From Xanthomonas arboricola (GTDB taxonomy: Bacteria > Pseudomonadota > Gammaproteobacteria > Xanthomonadales > Xanthomonadaceae): a stretch of DNA of 64,000 nucleotides. The notes under the pieces were generated by a model that searched no databases, was not told where the DNA came from, and saw nothing but the letters and a program-made list of their open reading frames with translations. Of the stretch, positions 9,123-17,399 are shown in pieces (the stretch's first letter is position 1; the number at the start of each line of letters is the position of its first letter). Made by a program: the position numbers and the translations under genes. The DNA is taken from contig NZ_MIGY01000002.1 in assembly GCF_002940665.1 (NCBI RefSeq), forward strand, positions 1,200,683 through 1,264,682. Reading direction: 5' to 3'.

Positions 9123-9878
9123 TCAGCGCTGCGCTGACGATGCAAACGGCGAAGGTCCATAAAAACGCGTCAGCTGCGCAGCGACATCCGGCATGACGCG
9201 CGCCAGCAGCTGCGGCGCGGAGAAGTGGTATTCGCTCACCACCGCGAAGAACTCTTCCGGCGCTTCGGCGGCATACGGGTCGATCTCGGTGTCTTCGCCT
9301 GCATCGACGCGTTGGCAGAACGTATCGAAGGCGCGCTGGAAATCGCGTGCCCAGGCGCGTTGCGCATCGCGCGGCAGCGGCGGGGTGCCGTCGAGGGCGC
9401 CATCCAGCGCATCGAGCTTGTGCGCCATCTCATGCACGATCACGTTGAAGCCGGCCTGCGGGTCGTCCAGGTCGGCCTGCACATCGGCCCAGCTGACGAT
9501 CAGCGGGCCTTGCTCCCAGGCCTCGCCGATCAGGGTGTCGTCCCAGGCATGCATCACCCCGGCCGCATCCATGTGCGTGCGCTGCACGCGGAACGCGTCC
9601 GGGTAGACGATCAGCTGCGACCAGCCACGCCAGCCGGCCGCGCCGATGGTCAGCAGCGGCAGGCAACACATGGCCGCCAGCAGGACGTGATCGTGCGGTT
9701 GCAGCCGCAGCCCGTCGAGCGGAGAAATGGTCTTTTGCTGCAGGAACTGCGCGGTCAAGGCGCGCAGACGGTGCTGGCGGGACGGGTCGAGCGCAGCGAC
9801 CCAGGCACAGCGGCGGCTGACCGGCAGCCATAACGCATCGGGAACATCGGGGGGCGGCCGGCGTAGCCGGCGCAACAA
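9123..9878 (-). CDS. mtfA: Zinc metallopeptidase, MtfA family (M90)
   Basis: A 251-aa protein with the zinc-metallopeptidase motif HEMAH in FNVIVHEMAHKLDALDGA and a downstream PYAAEAPEEFFAVVSEYHF segment that supplies the third ligand (Glu) in MtfA-like peptidases. E. coli MtfA is a cytoplasmic aminopeptidase that binds the glucose repressor Mlc; that role may not apply here. The start appears to be TTG at 9878, since no ATG or GTG is available before the frame closes. It begins 8 bp after the small exported-protein gene on the same strand, so the two are probably cotranscribed. Family call is strong; the start is uncertain. Confidence 0.88.
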   Translation of the reverse strand: MLRRLRRPPPDVPDALWLPVSRRCAWVAALDPSRQHRLRALTAQFLQQKTISPLDGLRLQPHDHVLLAAMCCLPLLTIGAAGWRGWSQLIVYPDAFRVQRTHMDAAGVMHAWDDTLIGEAWEQGPLIVSWADVQADLDDPQAGFNVIVHEMAHKLDALDGALDGTPPLPRDAQRAWARDFQRAFDTFCQRVDAGEDTEIDPYAAEAPEEFFAVVSEYHFSAPQLLARVMPDVAAQLTRFYGPSPFASSAQR

Positions 9879-9886
9879 CCACTGGA

Positions 9887-10162
9887 TCAGCGGAACATGC
9901 CCGGCAGGAAGCTATGCCAGCGCGGCATCATGCGCATGCGTGGGAACAGGCCGTCGCCGTCGCTGCCACCGCCGCCGGTGGCCGGCGCGGGCTTGTGCGC
10001 GGGCGCGCGCGACGCGGTTGCTGGCTCGCCGTTGGGGGTTCTGCCGCGGGCCGCCGAGTTGCTGCTGACGCAGCTCTCATGATCGCCATCGGCCAGCTGG
10101 TCCGATGCCAGCGCGGCAAGCGGAGCCAACAACAGAAGCAGGCAAACCGTGATTCGGCGCAT
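9887..10162 (-). CDS. Small exported protein of unknown function
   Basis: A 91-aa protein beginning MRRITVCLLLLLAPLAALAS, a clear signal peptide. The mature part is low-complexity (Pro/Ala/Gly/Ser, including GGGGSDGDG) and ends with an Arg/Met-rich stretch RMRMMPRWHSFLPGMFR. No domain is recognised. An upstream in-frame ATG at 10171 would add three residues. It lies directly upstream of mtfA with an 8-bp gap, and its 5' end faces birA with about 130 bp between the two starts, so the divergent promoters share that interval. Confidence 0.6.
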   Translation of the reverse strand: MRRITVCLLLLLAPLAALASDQLADGDHESCVSSNSAARGRTPNGEPATASRAPAHKPAPATGGGGSDGDGLFPRMRMMPRWHSFLPGMFR

Positions 10163-10289
10163 CGTCCACATCCAGGGCAAGCGGCGTGAGTCGCCGATCA
10201 TAACGTGCTTTTCACTCCCTCACGCAAGCCAGGGTGGGCGGGTGCGGACGCTTGGCGCATACTTTCACGGATCGATTTGGGGACTTGCC

Positions 10290-11255
10290 GTGGATGACCG
10301 CGCCTTGCTGGCCAAACTTGCGAGCGGCCGGCTATCCGGCGATGCGCTGGCGCGCGATGCCGGGCTGACCCGTGCGGCGGTGTGGAAGCGCATCCAGAAT
10401 CTGCGCGCGGCCGGAGTCGACATCGACGGGCGGGCCGGGGACGGCTACCGCCTGGCGGCGCCGCTGGACCTGCTGGACGACGCGCGCATTCGTGCGGCGA
10501 TGTCGGCCGATGCGCTGGCAGGCCTGGCTGCGCTGGAGATCGCCTGGACGCTGGAATCCACCAACACCAGCTTGCTGGCGCGCCCGGCGCCGGAGCGGGG
10601 CGTGGCGGTGCTGCTGGCCGAGCGGCAGACCGGCGGGCGCGGCCGGCGCGGGCGCCAATGGACCTCGCCGCTGGGTGCGCACATCTATCTGTCGGCCTCG
10701 CGCCGTTTCAGCGGCGGGCTGGGCCAGTTGGCCGGGCTCAGCCTAGCCGTGGGTGTGGCGGTGGCCGAAGCATTGCGTGATTGCGGTTTTACCAATGTCG
10801 GGCTGAAGTGGCCCAACGATCTGCTGGCGCGCCAGCGCAAGCTGGGCGGCCTGCTGATCGAAGGCGGCGGCGAAATGGCCGGCAACGCGCGCGCGGTGAT
10901 CGGGCTGGGTTTGAACGTACATATGCCAGCTGCGGCCGCCGCTGCGATCGATCAACCATGGATGGATCTGGACACGCTGGCCGGCCGCACGGTATCGCGC
11001 GAGACCGTGGTGGCTGCGGTGTTGTCCGCGCTGCTGCCGGCGCTGGAGTTGTTCGAGGCGCAGGGGCTGGCCCCATTCCTGAGCCGCTATGCGGCATTGG
11101 ACGTGTTGAGCGGGCGCGCAGTGCAGGTCGAGGAGGCCGGCACCCGGCATCGCGGCATTGCGCTTGGCCTGGCTGCCGACGGCGCGTTGCGGGTGCAACT
11201 GGGCCAGACGGTGCGGCTGTTCCACTCCGGAGAAGTGAGCGTGAGACCTGCATGA
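10290..11255 (+). CDS. birA: Biotin-[acetyl-CoA-carboxylase] ligase / biotin operon repressor BirA
   Basis: Attaches biotin to the biotin carboxyl carrier protein of acetyl-CoA carboxylase via biotinyl-5'-AMP, and may repress biotin genes. The 321-aa protein starts at GTG with GGGGAC just upstream. Residues 1-60 form a winged helix (LARDAGLTRAAVWKRIQNLR). The catalytic domain has the biotinyl-AMP loop GGRGRRGRQWTSP (about residues 112-124), KWPNDLL and KLGGLLIEG, and an SH3-like C-terminal domain. Presence of the helix-turn-helix suggests a bifunctional protein. The stop codon overlaps the coaX start by four bases (ATGA), indicating translational coupling. Confidence 0.94.
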   Translation: MDDRALLAKLASGRLSGDALARDAGLTRAAVWKRIQNLRAAGVDIDGRAGDGYRLAAPLDLLDDARIRAAMSADALAGLAALEIAWTLESTNTSLLARPAPERGVAVLLAERQTGGRGRRGRQWTSPLGAHIYLSASRRFSGGLGQLAGLSLAVGVAVAEALRDCGFTNVGLKWPNDLLARQRKLGGLLIEGGGEMAGNARAVIGLGLNVHMPAAAAAAIDQPWMDLDTLAGRTVSRETVVAAVLSALLPALELFEAQGLAPFLSRYAALDVLSGRAVQVEEAGTRHRGIALGLAADGALRVQLGQTVRLFHSGEVSVRPA

Positions 11256-11980
11256 GCGAGTGGTTGTTCGACCTTGGGAATTCGCGGTTCAAGTACGCAC
11301 CGCTGCAGGGCGACCGCGCCGGCGATGTGCAGGCCTGGCCGCACGGTGCCGAGGCGATGGATGCGGCCGCGTTGTCGGCCTTGCCCACCGGGCGTATTGC
11401 GCATGTGGCCAGCGTGGCTGCGCCGGCGTTGACGCAGCGCATGCTCGGCTGCCTGCGCGAGCGCTTCCAACAGGTGCGCATCGTGCGGACCGCGGCCGAA
11501 TGCGCCGGCATCCGCATCGCCTACGCAGACCCGAACCGCTTCGGGGTGGATCGCTTCCTGGCGCTGCTGGGCGCGCGCGGCGACGCACCGGTGCTGGTGG
11601 CCGGCGTGGGCACCGCGTTGACCATCGACGTACTCGGCGCCGATGGACGGCACCACGGCGGACGCATTGCCGCCTCGCCGACCACCATGCGCGAAGCGCT
11701 GCATGCGCGTGCGGTGCAGTTGCCGGCCAGTGGCGGGGCCTATGTCGAGCTGGCCGACGACACCGACGACGCACTGACCTCCGGCTGCGATGGCGCCGCA
11801 GTGGCGCTGATCGAGCGCAGCCTGCAGCATGCGCAACGCAGCCTGGGGGTGCCGGTGCAGCTGCTGGTGCACGGGGGCGGCGCGCCGCCGTTGTTGCCGT
11901 TGTTGCCCGGTGCCAGTTTCCGCGCGGCGCTGGTGCTGGATGGGCTGGCGACCTGGGCGAGGTCTGCGCTGGCGCCTTGA
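11252..11980 (+). CDS. coaX: Type III pantothenate kinase CoaX
   Basis: First enzyme of coenzyme A synthesis: phosphorylates pantothenate using ATP. The 242-aa protein shows the ASKHA phosphate-1 motif DLGNSRFK (residues 7-14), the substrate motif NRFGVDRFLALLGA (about 95-108), the phosphate-2 motif GVGTALTID (118-126) and a GG-rich adenosine motif (VHGGGAPP). Length suits CoaX, which is feedback-resistant to CoA and needs a monovalent cation. It overlaps birA by four bases; birA-coaX pairing is a common bacterial arrangement and often regulated together with cofactor need. Confidence 0.94.
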   Translation: MSEWLFDLGNSRFKYAPLQGDRAGDVQAWPHGAEAMDAAALSALPTGRIAHVASVAAPALTQRMLGCLRERFQQVRIVRTAAECAGIRIAYADPNRFGVDRFLALLGARGDAPVLVAGVGTALTIDVLGADGRHHGGRIAASPTTMREALHARAVQLPASGGAYVELADDTDDALTSGCDGAAVALIERSLQHAQRSLGVPVQLLVHGGGAPPLLPLLPGASFRAALVLDGLATWARSALAP

Positions 11981-12130
11981 ATGGCGAGCTACGCAATTGC
12001 TAAGAGCACGCGGCGGGCGCGGCCGTGAGGCCGAACCGGTGGTACTCGTACACTGCGCCAGCGTCTGGCGTCGGCAGCAAGTCGACGAGCCCTCGCCCAT
12101 TGTCACTGACCCCCTCTTAGAATCCATTGC

Positions 12131-13006
12131 ATGTACGTACGCGCATTCATCGTTGTCCTGATCGTCCTCAATGCCGGTGTGGCGTTGTGGTGGGCGTTGC
12201 AACCGGCACCGATAGCAGTGGCTGCACCGCCGCAGCCGGCCGGTGTGGCGCGCTTGGAAGTGCTGCCGAGCACTGCGACAGCAACGAGGCCCGCAGCGGC
12301 AGGCGAGGCAGGCACGACCCCGGCAGCTTCGGACGCCACGCCGACCGCACCATCGGATGCACCGGTATCGACATCGACATCGACGGCACCAGCGGCAGCG
12401 TCTTCGTCGCCAGCTGCGGCCGCCGCGAAGGGGACCGATACGCTGCAGTCATCGGCACAGGTTCCAGCGCCAGCCAAGGTCGCTCCAACACCGAACGAGG
12501 TTGCAGCAGCTGCGATCAAGCCATCGCCAGCGGCACCTACCCCGGCCGCTGCGCCCGAGCGCTGTGCCAGCCTGGGGCCGTACGCGGCGCGCGCCGACGC
12601 CGATGCCGCGCTGGCGCGCCTGCGTGGTCAGGCCACGCGCACCAGCGTGCGCGAGGACAAGGACGCGGGGATCAGTACGTTCCGGGTGATGCTGCCCAAC
12701 GTCGGCGATCGTGCAGCGGCGCAGGCCTTGGTCAAGCGCATCGCCGCCGCCGGCATGGGCGACTACTACGTGATTGCCCAGGGTGAGAACAACACCATCG
12801 CGCTGGGGCAGTACCAGAGTCGCGAGCGTGCCGAGCGACGTCAGGCCAGCCTGGTCGGCGCGGGGTTCCCGGCGCAATTGCTGCCCAGCGGCTCCGGGCA
12901 ATCGCGCTGGTGGATCGATGTGCGCAGCGCGGCCGCGATCGGCACATTGCAGGGCACCGCGGGCGCGGCGCGTCAGCGGTCGCTAGATTGCGCCGCGCTG
13001 CGCTAG
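12131..13006 (+). CDS. SPOR-domain protein with N-terminal membrane anchor
   Basis: A 291-aa protein with an N-terminal membrane span (FIVVLIVLNAGVALWWAL, residues 6-23), a long Ala/Pro/Thr/Ser-rich linker (about 25-145) suited to crossing the periplasm, and a C-terminal domain from about 148 to 265 with SPOR-like beta-alpha-beta pattern (GPYAARADADAALARLRGQA, GQYQSRERAERRQASL). SPOR domains bind denuded peptidoglycan at the division site. It is the third gene after birA-coaX, 150 bp downstream, an arrangement seen in related genomes. The final codon overlaps the probable -10 region of the tRNA gene. Confidence 0.82.
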   Translation: MYVRAFIVVLIVLNAGVALWWALQPAPIAVAAPPQPAGVARLEVLPSTATATRPAAAGEAGTTPAASDATPTAPSDAPVSTSTSTAPAAASSSPAAAAAKGTDTLQSSAQVPAPAKVAPTPNEVAAAAIKPSPAAPTPAAAPERCASLGPYAARADADAALARLRGQATRTSVREDKDAGISTFRVMLPNVGDRAAAQALVKRIAAAGMGDYYVIAQGENNTIALGQYQSRERAERRQASLVGAGFPAQLLPSGSGQSRWWIDVRSAAAIGTLQGTAGAARQRSLDCAALR

Positions 13007-13009
13007 AAT
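13004..13009 (+). promoter_or_regulatory. Possible -10 element of the tRNA-Thr promoter
   Basis: TAGAAT, one mismatch from the sigma-70 -10 consensus, lies 30 bp upstream of the mature tRNA 5' end and includes the SPOR gene stop codon. No strong -35 hexamer is visible at 16-18 bp upstream, so the assignment is tentative. Confidence 0.35.
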
Positions 13010-13038
13010 GCGCACCGGCGCGCAACGCGCCTGCCTTT

Positions 13039-13114
13039 GCCGGCATAGCTCAGTTGGTAGAGCAACCGCCTTGTAAGCGGTAGGTCCCCAGTTCGAATCC
13101 GGGTGCCGGCACCA
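13039..13114 (+). tRNA. tRNA-Thr (anticodon TGT)
   Basis: A 76-nt cloverleaf. The acceptor stem pairs GCCGGCA (13039-13045) with TGCCGGC (13104-13110), followed by discriminator A and an encoded CCA. The D-arm AGCTCAGTTGGTAGAGC, the anticodon arm with loop CTTGTAA (anticodon TGT, reading ACA and other Thr codons) and the T-arm with GTTCGAATCC are all present. It sits alone between the SPOR gene and tmk. Confidence 0.97.
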
Positions 13115-13293
13115 CGAAGGTCTGCGTTCCATTCCGGAATGTCCGTGTAGCTCGGTACCGGCTGCGTTATTGGGTCAGCGTCCCCAGAACGCCTCCGTTT
13201 TCCCGGGTTCGATTGGTCGAGAGCAGGCATCTGCTCGCAGCACGCGAATTGCTTGCGCCAGTGCTGCTGCCTGCGCGCAGTACGCGCAGCAAC

Positions 13294-13977
13294 TCAGGCC
13301 GGGCGACCGGCCGATAGCAGTTTCAGTGCGGCCTTGTCGGCGTCGGCATGGGTGGCCTGGCCGCGCAGGCGTTCGGCCAGCGCTGCAACGACGATGGCGT
13401 GGGCCTGACGAAGCACGCTGTCCGCATCGGCGCTGGCATCCACGACGTGCTTCCCCGGCAACTGCAACTGCGCAAAGATGCTGCGGCAGCGTTCCAGGTT
13501 GTCCTGGGTTTCGAAGTGATTGGGTGCATCGCCGCGGGCGCGGATACGCGCCAGGCCGGTGGGTGGGGGCAGGTCGAGCAGCAGCAGCACGTCCGGGCGC
13601 GGCGCGAAGGCGTTGCGCTCCAGCAGATCGTCCAGCGGCAGGCCGGCGGCGCCCTGGTAGGCGATCATCGAGGGGAAGTAGCGGTCCAGGATCACGATGT
13701 CGCCGCGTGCCAGCGCCGGTGCGATCAGGGTGTCCACGTGCTCGTGACGGTCGCGGATCAGCAGCTCGGCTTCTTCGTCCGCGCTGAGGCGGCCGGTGGC
13801 GGCGGACTGGCGCAGCTGGGTGCCCCACGGGCCATTAGTCGGTTCCTTGCTCAGCACCACGCGCGCGCCGGCCGCTTCCAGCGTGGTGGCCAGGCTGCGG
13901 GCGAGGGTGGTCTTGCCGGCGCCGTCGATGCCTTCGATCGCGATCAGCAGACCGCCGGGCTTCAGTTCGATTGTCAT
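13294..13977 (-). CDS. tmk: Thymidylate kinase
   Basis: Phosphorylates dTMP to dTDP with ATP in DNA precursor synthesis. The 227-aa protein has the P-loop [10 protein letters not shown] (about residues 15-24), the dTMP-binding [13 protein letters not shown] (DR-Y/F motif), and a LID region with [13 protein letters not shown]. The Arg-poor P-loop and basic LID suggest an E. coli-like (type II) enzyme. It is convergent with the tRNA gene and is separated by about 520 bp of apparently non-coding DNA from the GTPase operon on the same strand. Confidence 0.95.
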   Translation of the reverse strand: MTIELKPGGLLIAIEGIDGAGKTTLARSLATTLEAAGARVVLSKEPTNGPWGTQLRQSAATGRLSADEEAELLIRDRHEHVDTLIAPALARGDIVILDRYFPSMIAYQGAAGLPLDDLLERNAFAPRPDVLLLLDLPPPTGLARIRARGDAPNHFETQDNLERCRSIFAQLQLPGKHVVDASADADSVLRQAHAIVVAALAERLRGQATHADADKAALKLLSAGRPA

Positions 13978-14495
13978 CGCGCTACTTTATCCGATCGTGG
14001 TGCTGGATCAGCACTCGGGCATCGGTATGGGCGTTGCCCTGCAGCAGCCCATACCGGCGCATCGGGTATCGGCTGCGCGTCACCGATGGCGGCGCCGCTG
14101 CCGCGCGTCGATGCCTGTGCCAGACGGCTTGACGAACGGTCTGTCCAACGCATTGCCGGGCGCGCACGACAACTGCAGCATGATCGCCGATGCAGGCTGC
14201 ACTGGCCGCCTACTGCCGGTGCGATTGCCTATGCCGCATGACCGGCATGTCCTGTGCGATGTCGGGAACGTCCCGATGCCCTGGTTATTGATCGCGCGCC
14301 ATACTGAACAAGTCAGGCAAAGCGCTCGAATGTATGACGTTCGCGTCGCGCGTCTGGCATCAAGGAAGATGGACGCGTCGCCGCCACCCTAGAGGCGGCA
14401 TCCCCCGCGTGACGCCCTTTTCAGGCACCGTCGTGACCGGATTCCTTGTTTTTCTCGCTCGCCGACCACGTCGGCAATGCCACGTACGCGCCCGA
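13978..14495. other. Intergenic region, no gene recognised
   Basis: About 520 bases between tmk and the GTPase gene, both on the minus strand. No frame with a recognisable product or ribosome site. It must contain the terminator of the GTPase operon and the tmk promoter, but no obvious hairpin with a T-run was found. Confidence 0.4.
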
Positions 14496-15038
14496 TCAGC
14501 TGGTCGCCGAGGTGTAACGATAGGACAGCAGCGACTTCACCAGGAACGTGATCTGGGTGGCCGAGCGTGCATCCACGCGCATGACCGGGATGCGGAAGCC
14601 TTCGGCCACCAGGGCGTCGCGGAACGGCGGCAGCAGGAAGTCCTGCATGTCGTCGGTCATGGTGATGCCCACTGCCAGGCTTGCCGCAGGTGCGATCTGC
14701 GAAAACTCGCGCAGCAATGCCAGGGTGGCTTCGCGCATCTGCGGATCGCGCGCGCTGACCAGCACGATCACGCCCAACGCGCCGTCGCACACCAGCGGCC
14801 ACATGAAATCCAGGTACTTCTGCCCGGGCACGCCGTAGACGTGCAGCAACTCGCCGTCCTCCAGTTCGATCGAGCTGTAGTCCAGCGCGACCGTGGTGTA
14901 GGTCTTGTCGCCGTAGGCATCCTGGCTGAGCGGCATCTCGGTGCTGACCGGCTCCACGTCCGAGATGGCGCGTACGGCGGTGGTCTTGCCGGCGCCCATG
15001 CCGCCAACGAACACCAGTTTGTTGGCCGGAACACTCAT
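14496..15038 (-). CDS. Ras-like small GTPase, conservon/MglA-related
   Basis: A 180-aa single-domain protein. The P-loop is VGGMGAGKTT (residues 11-20). The switch II region reads LLHVYGVPGQKYLDFMWPL: the GQ is kept but the usual DxxG Asp is replaced by Tyr, as happens in GTPases of actinobacterial conservons (where it is LFGTPGQ-type). The G4 motif is GITMTDD instead of NKxD, so nucleotide specificity is not assured. Its start overlaps the stop of the 305-aa gene by four bases; it is the last gene of a four-gene operon with two Roadblock proteins, which in known systems act as GTPase regulators. Likely role: membrane-localised signalling or polarity switch; the actual process is unknown. Confidence 0.85.
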   Translation of the reverse strand: MSVPANKLVFVGGMGAGKTTAVRAISDVEPVSTEMPLSQDAYGDKTYTTVALDYSSIELEDGELLHVYGVPGQKYLDFMWPLVCDGALGVIVLVSARDPQMREATLALLREFSQIAPAASLAVGITMTDDMQDFLLPPFRDALVAEGFRIPVMRVDARSATQITFLVKSLLSYRYTSATS

Positions 15039-15952
15039 GACTGCGCCTGAAAGAGAGAGAGGCCAAAGCGACGTGCGACCCAGGAGAAAAACCGGGAATT
15101 GCTGCTGTCCGGACGGGGCTGCGTTGCAGGCACGGCAATCTCCGCAATCTGGGCAAGGCCGCTGGCGAGTGCAGCGGCGAACAGGCATTCCACCGTTTGC
15201 AGCGGTAGCTTGCAAGCCTTGGCCAGCGCCTGCGGGCGCCACGGGCGCGCATGCAGGTGGGCAATGGCAAGCAGTTGCGCCGGCGAACTGGTCTCGGCGC
15301 TCAGCTCCGGCCATTGCCGCAACTGCAGCGCATGGCTGGGTTCGACCGCCGGCAGCGCGGGGCGCAGGTGATCGGGCAGGGCGAAATACAGCGCTTCGAA
15401 CGAAATACGTTGGCTCAGTGCGCTGTCGGCGGCGTCCGGTGCAACCTGCCAACCGGGGCGATCCAGGGCCGCGAGCAGCTCGGACAAGGCAATGCCGGCG
15501 GGAAGCTGCACGCAGCCGTTGGCCGGGTCCACGCGTATCTGTAATTGCGCGTTGCGCAACAGTGCCGCGGCGGCACCGAATTCGCCGCGGCAATGGCGGA
15601 TCAGCAGGGCCGGCTCGGCAACCTGCGCGTGCGCGGAGGAGGACAGCAGCACGCGCATCTGCTCGTTGAGTTCGCGCACGGTGGCACCGTGCTTGAGCCA
15701 GGCGCCGCCGACCGGTGCTCGCGACACCACCAGCACCCGCACGGGTTGCCCTTGCAAGGCCTGCCAGGCGGCCAGCCCGTCGGCGCTTTCCAGCCCCAGC
15801 ACCACCACGTCGGCGGCGTGGTGCGGCCATTGTCCCAACTGCACGTCGATGCGTTCGGCCAGCAGCAACGAGCACGCCAGTTTCAGGCGCGTGGTGTGCA
15901 GCAGGTCCAGGCCGGCCGTGGCGACCCGCATGGTGTGAATGGGTGAGGTCAT
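15035..15952 (-). CDS. Unknown protein of the GTPase/Roadblock operon, with a C-terminal winged-helix-like region
   Basis: The start is ATG at 15952 (305 aa); the frame runs further upstream but that stretch has no regular character. Residues 1-110 have an alternating strand/helix pattern (RVATAGLDLLHTTRLKLACS, ADVVVLGLESADG, PVRVLVVSRAP) reminiscent of a receiver-like fold without a phosphorylation site. The C-terminal part has ALAKACKLPLQTVECLFAAALASGLAQIAEI, a winged-helix-like pattern resembling the end of DUF742 proteins found beside Roadblock/GTPase genes in actinobacterial conservons. Both resemblances are by eye. The gene overlaps the GTPase gene by four bases. Confidence 0.7.
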   Translation of the reverse strand: MTSPIHTMRVATAGLDLLHTTRLKLACSLLLAERIDVQLGQWPHHAADVVVLGLESADGLAAWQALQGQPVRVLVVSRAPVGGAWLKHGATVRELNEQMRVLLSSSAHAQVAEPALLIRHCRGEFGAAAALLRNAQLQIRVDPANGCVQLPAGIALSELLAALDRPGWQVAPDAADSALSQRISFEALYFALPDHLRPALPAVEPSHALQLRQWPELSAETSSPAQLLAIAHLHARPWRPQALAKACKLPLQTVECLFAAALASGLAQIAEIAVPATQPRPDSSNSRFFSWVARRFGLSLFQAQS

Positions 15953-16046
15953 GACATGGCGCCGCGTCGGCGCGGAGAAGGTGCGGTGCCTGCCGATGCG
16001 GACCGGCAGGCCGGGCAGGCGACGCGCGTGCGCCGCCTGGTGGGCA

Positions 16047-16406
16047 TCAACCGAAATCCAGGGTCTTCTCGAACGCCTTGAGTTCGTGACGGGCCATGGC
16101 CAGATTGGCCTTGGCGCGATCCAGTACGACATACAGGAACAACGTGCCGTTGCTCTCCAGCGGGCGCAGCAGGTGGTACTGACGCGCCAGGGTGATCAGG
16201 ATGTCTTCGATGGTGTCGTTGAGGCCGAGCTGCTCGGCGATACGGCGCTTGGCACGCACCACTTCGGTATTGCCGGCCGCGGCAAGTTCCAGGTTGAGAT
16301 CGGTGCCGCCGGTCATGCCCAGCGCCATGCCGCTGTCGCTATCGACCAGGGCAGCACCGACGAAGCCGGCGATCGAATGCAGGTGTTCCAGATTGAGTTT
16401 TGACAC
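16047..16406 (-). CDS. Roadblock/LC7-like protein (119 aa)
   Basis: A 119-aa protein translated from GTG at 16406 with AAGGA upstream. Pattern VGAALVDSDSGMALGMTGG followed by helix, then TLFLYVVLDRAKANLAMARHEL, matches the beta-beta-alpha-beta-beta-beta-alpha Roadblock/LC7 layout; the final long helix is usual. Roadblock proteins of this kind act as GTPase-activating or dimer scaffolds for Ras-like GTPases (MglB, CvnB). It lies between the larger Roadblock gene and the 305-aa gene with gaps of 63 and 94 bp. Confidence 0.8.
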   Translation of the reverse strand: MSKLNLEHLHSIAGFVGAALVDSDSGMALGMTGGTDLNLELAAAGNTEVVRAKRRIAEQLGLNDTIEDILITLARQYHLLRPLESNGTLFLYVVLDRAKANLAMARHELKAFEKTLDFG

Positions 16407-16469
16407 GGGTCGTCCTTACGAGCGGTGAGAAATCAGTGCACTGGCGCAAGCACGAACAGTGCCAAGCGC

Positions 16470-16922
16470 TCAGTTCGTCGGCGGCGCCAGCGCTGTCGCC
16501 AGGCGGCCGGCGCAGTCGCGCGCATTGAACAGCAGCGCCGCGGCGTTGAGGTCGCTGCCGCCCACCGCAGTGAGCGTCAACGGTCTGTCGGCGCGAATGC
16601 GGATCAGCACCAGCTGCCCGCCACGCGTACTGACGGTGGCGTAATCGGCTTCGCTCAGACCGGATTCGCGCGCCAGGGTCTCGCCCAGGGTCAGGAACGA
16701 GTTGGCCATCGCTGCCAGACGGCGAGCATCCACGTCCAGGCTGGATTGCTCGGCGATGGCACGCCCGTCGGCAGTGGACAGCATCAACAGACGGATACCC
16801 GGCTCGCGCTCGATGGTCTGCGCAAACTCGCGCCCGATGCGCAGCAGATCGTAGTGATGCGACGCCCGCGCGACCTCGCCCACGGCAGCCTTGACGACCT
16901 GGTTGACGGCGTTATGCGGCAT
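16470..16922 (-). CDS. Roadblock/LC7 domain protein (150 aa)
   Basis: First gene of the GTPase operon. The start at 16922 has a strong ribosome site (GGGGAGGA) on the minus strand; the longer frame is ignored. The 150-aa protein has an N-terminal helical stretch (residues 1-35) and a Roadblock/LC7 domain: IRLLMLSTADGRAIAEQSS, RRLAAMANSFLTLGETLARESG, QLVLIRIRADRPLTLTAVGGSDLNAAALLFNARDCAGRLA. It is longer than the second Roadblock protein and belongs to a different subtype, so the operon may make a heteromeric regulator. Confidence 0.8.
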   Translation of the reverse strand: MPHNAVNQVVKAAVGEVARASHHYDLLRIGREFAQTIEREPGIRLLMLSTADGRAIAEQSSLDVDARRLAAMANSFLTLGETLARESGLSEADYATVSTRGGQLVLIRIRADRPLTLTAVGGSDLNAAALLFNARDCAGRLATALAPPTN

Positions 16923-17399
16923 GAAATCCTCCCCTTGTACGAAACCCGCTGCGCGATGAAAGACCCTGTCGATGACACCGGGACCCGCGCTGGCGGGCGA
17001 ACAGTAGCATCGGCACCTTCGGCCATCGTCATAGCAGCCCCAATCTCTTAACTGTGCGGCCAGACAAGCACAGCCCGCAAAGCGCAGATACGCCACAAAC
17101 TGCCCAACCACGTCACTTCGAGCAGCCATCGGGAACGCGTTGCCGCCGCCAAGCGGCCGCGGCCGGCACCTGGTAGCGCCACGGCGGACTGCATCGCACC
17201 TGCACTGCGGCGTTGCGCCTGCCGTCCGTGCCGGTCCGACCTTTGCCCGCCACGCAGTATCGGCCGCACTTTGGATTGCTGCAGTGGCAGATGCGATTGC
17301 GTGATCGGTGACGCACGCCGGGCGCCGTGCTGCGCTGCCGCGCGTCAGTGCGCGAGCCGGCGACTAGACTTCAGCGCTTTCTCGATGCTGGAGCAATGC
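16923..17399. other. Divergent intergenic region, GTPase operon / arginase
   Basis: About 480 bases between two divergent transcription units. It should hold both promoters. No gene and no clear dyad operator was recognised; the part near 17040-17300 is GC-rich without a plausible reading frame. Confidence 0.35.
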
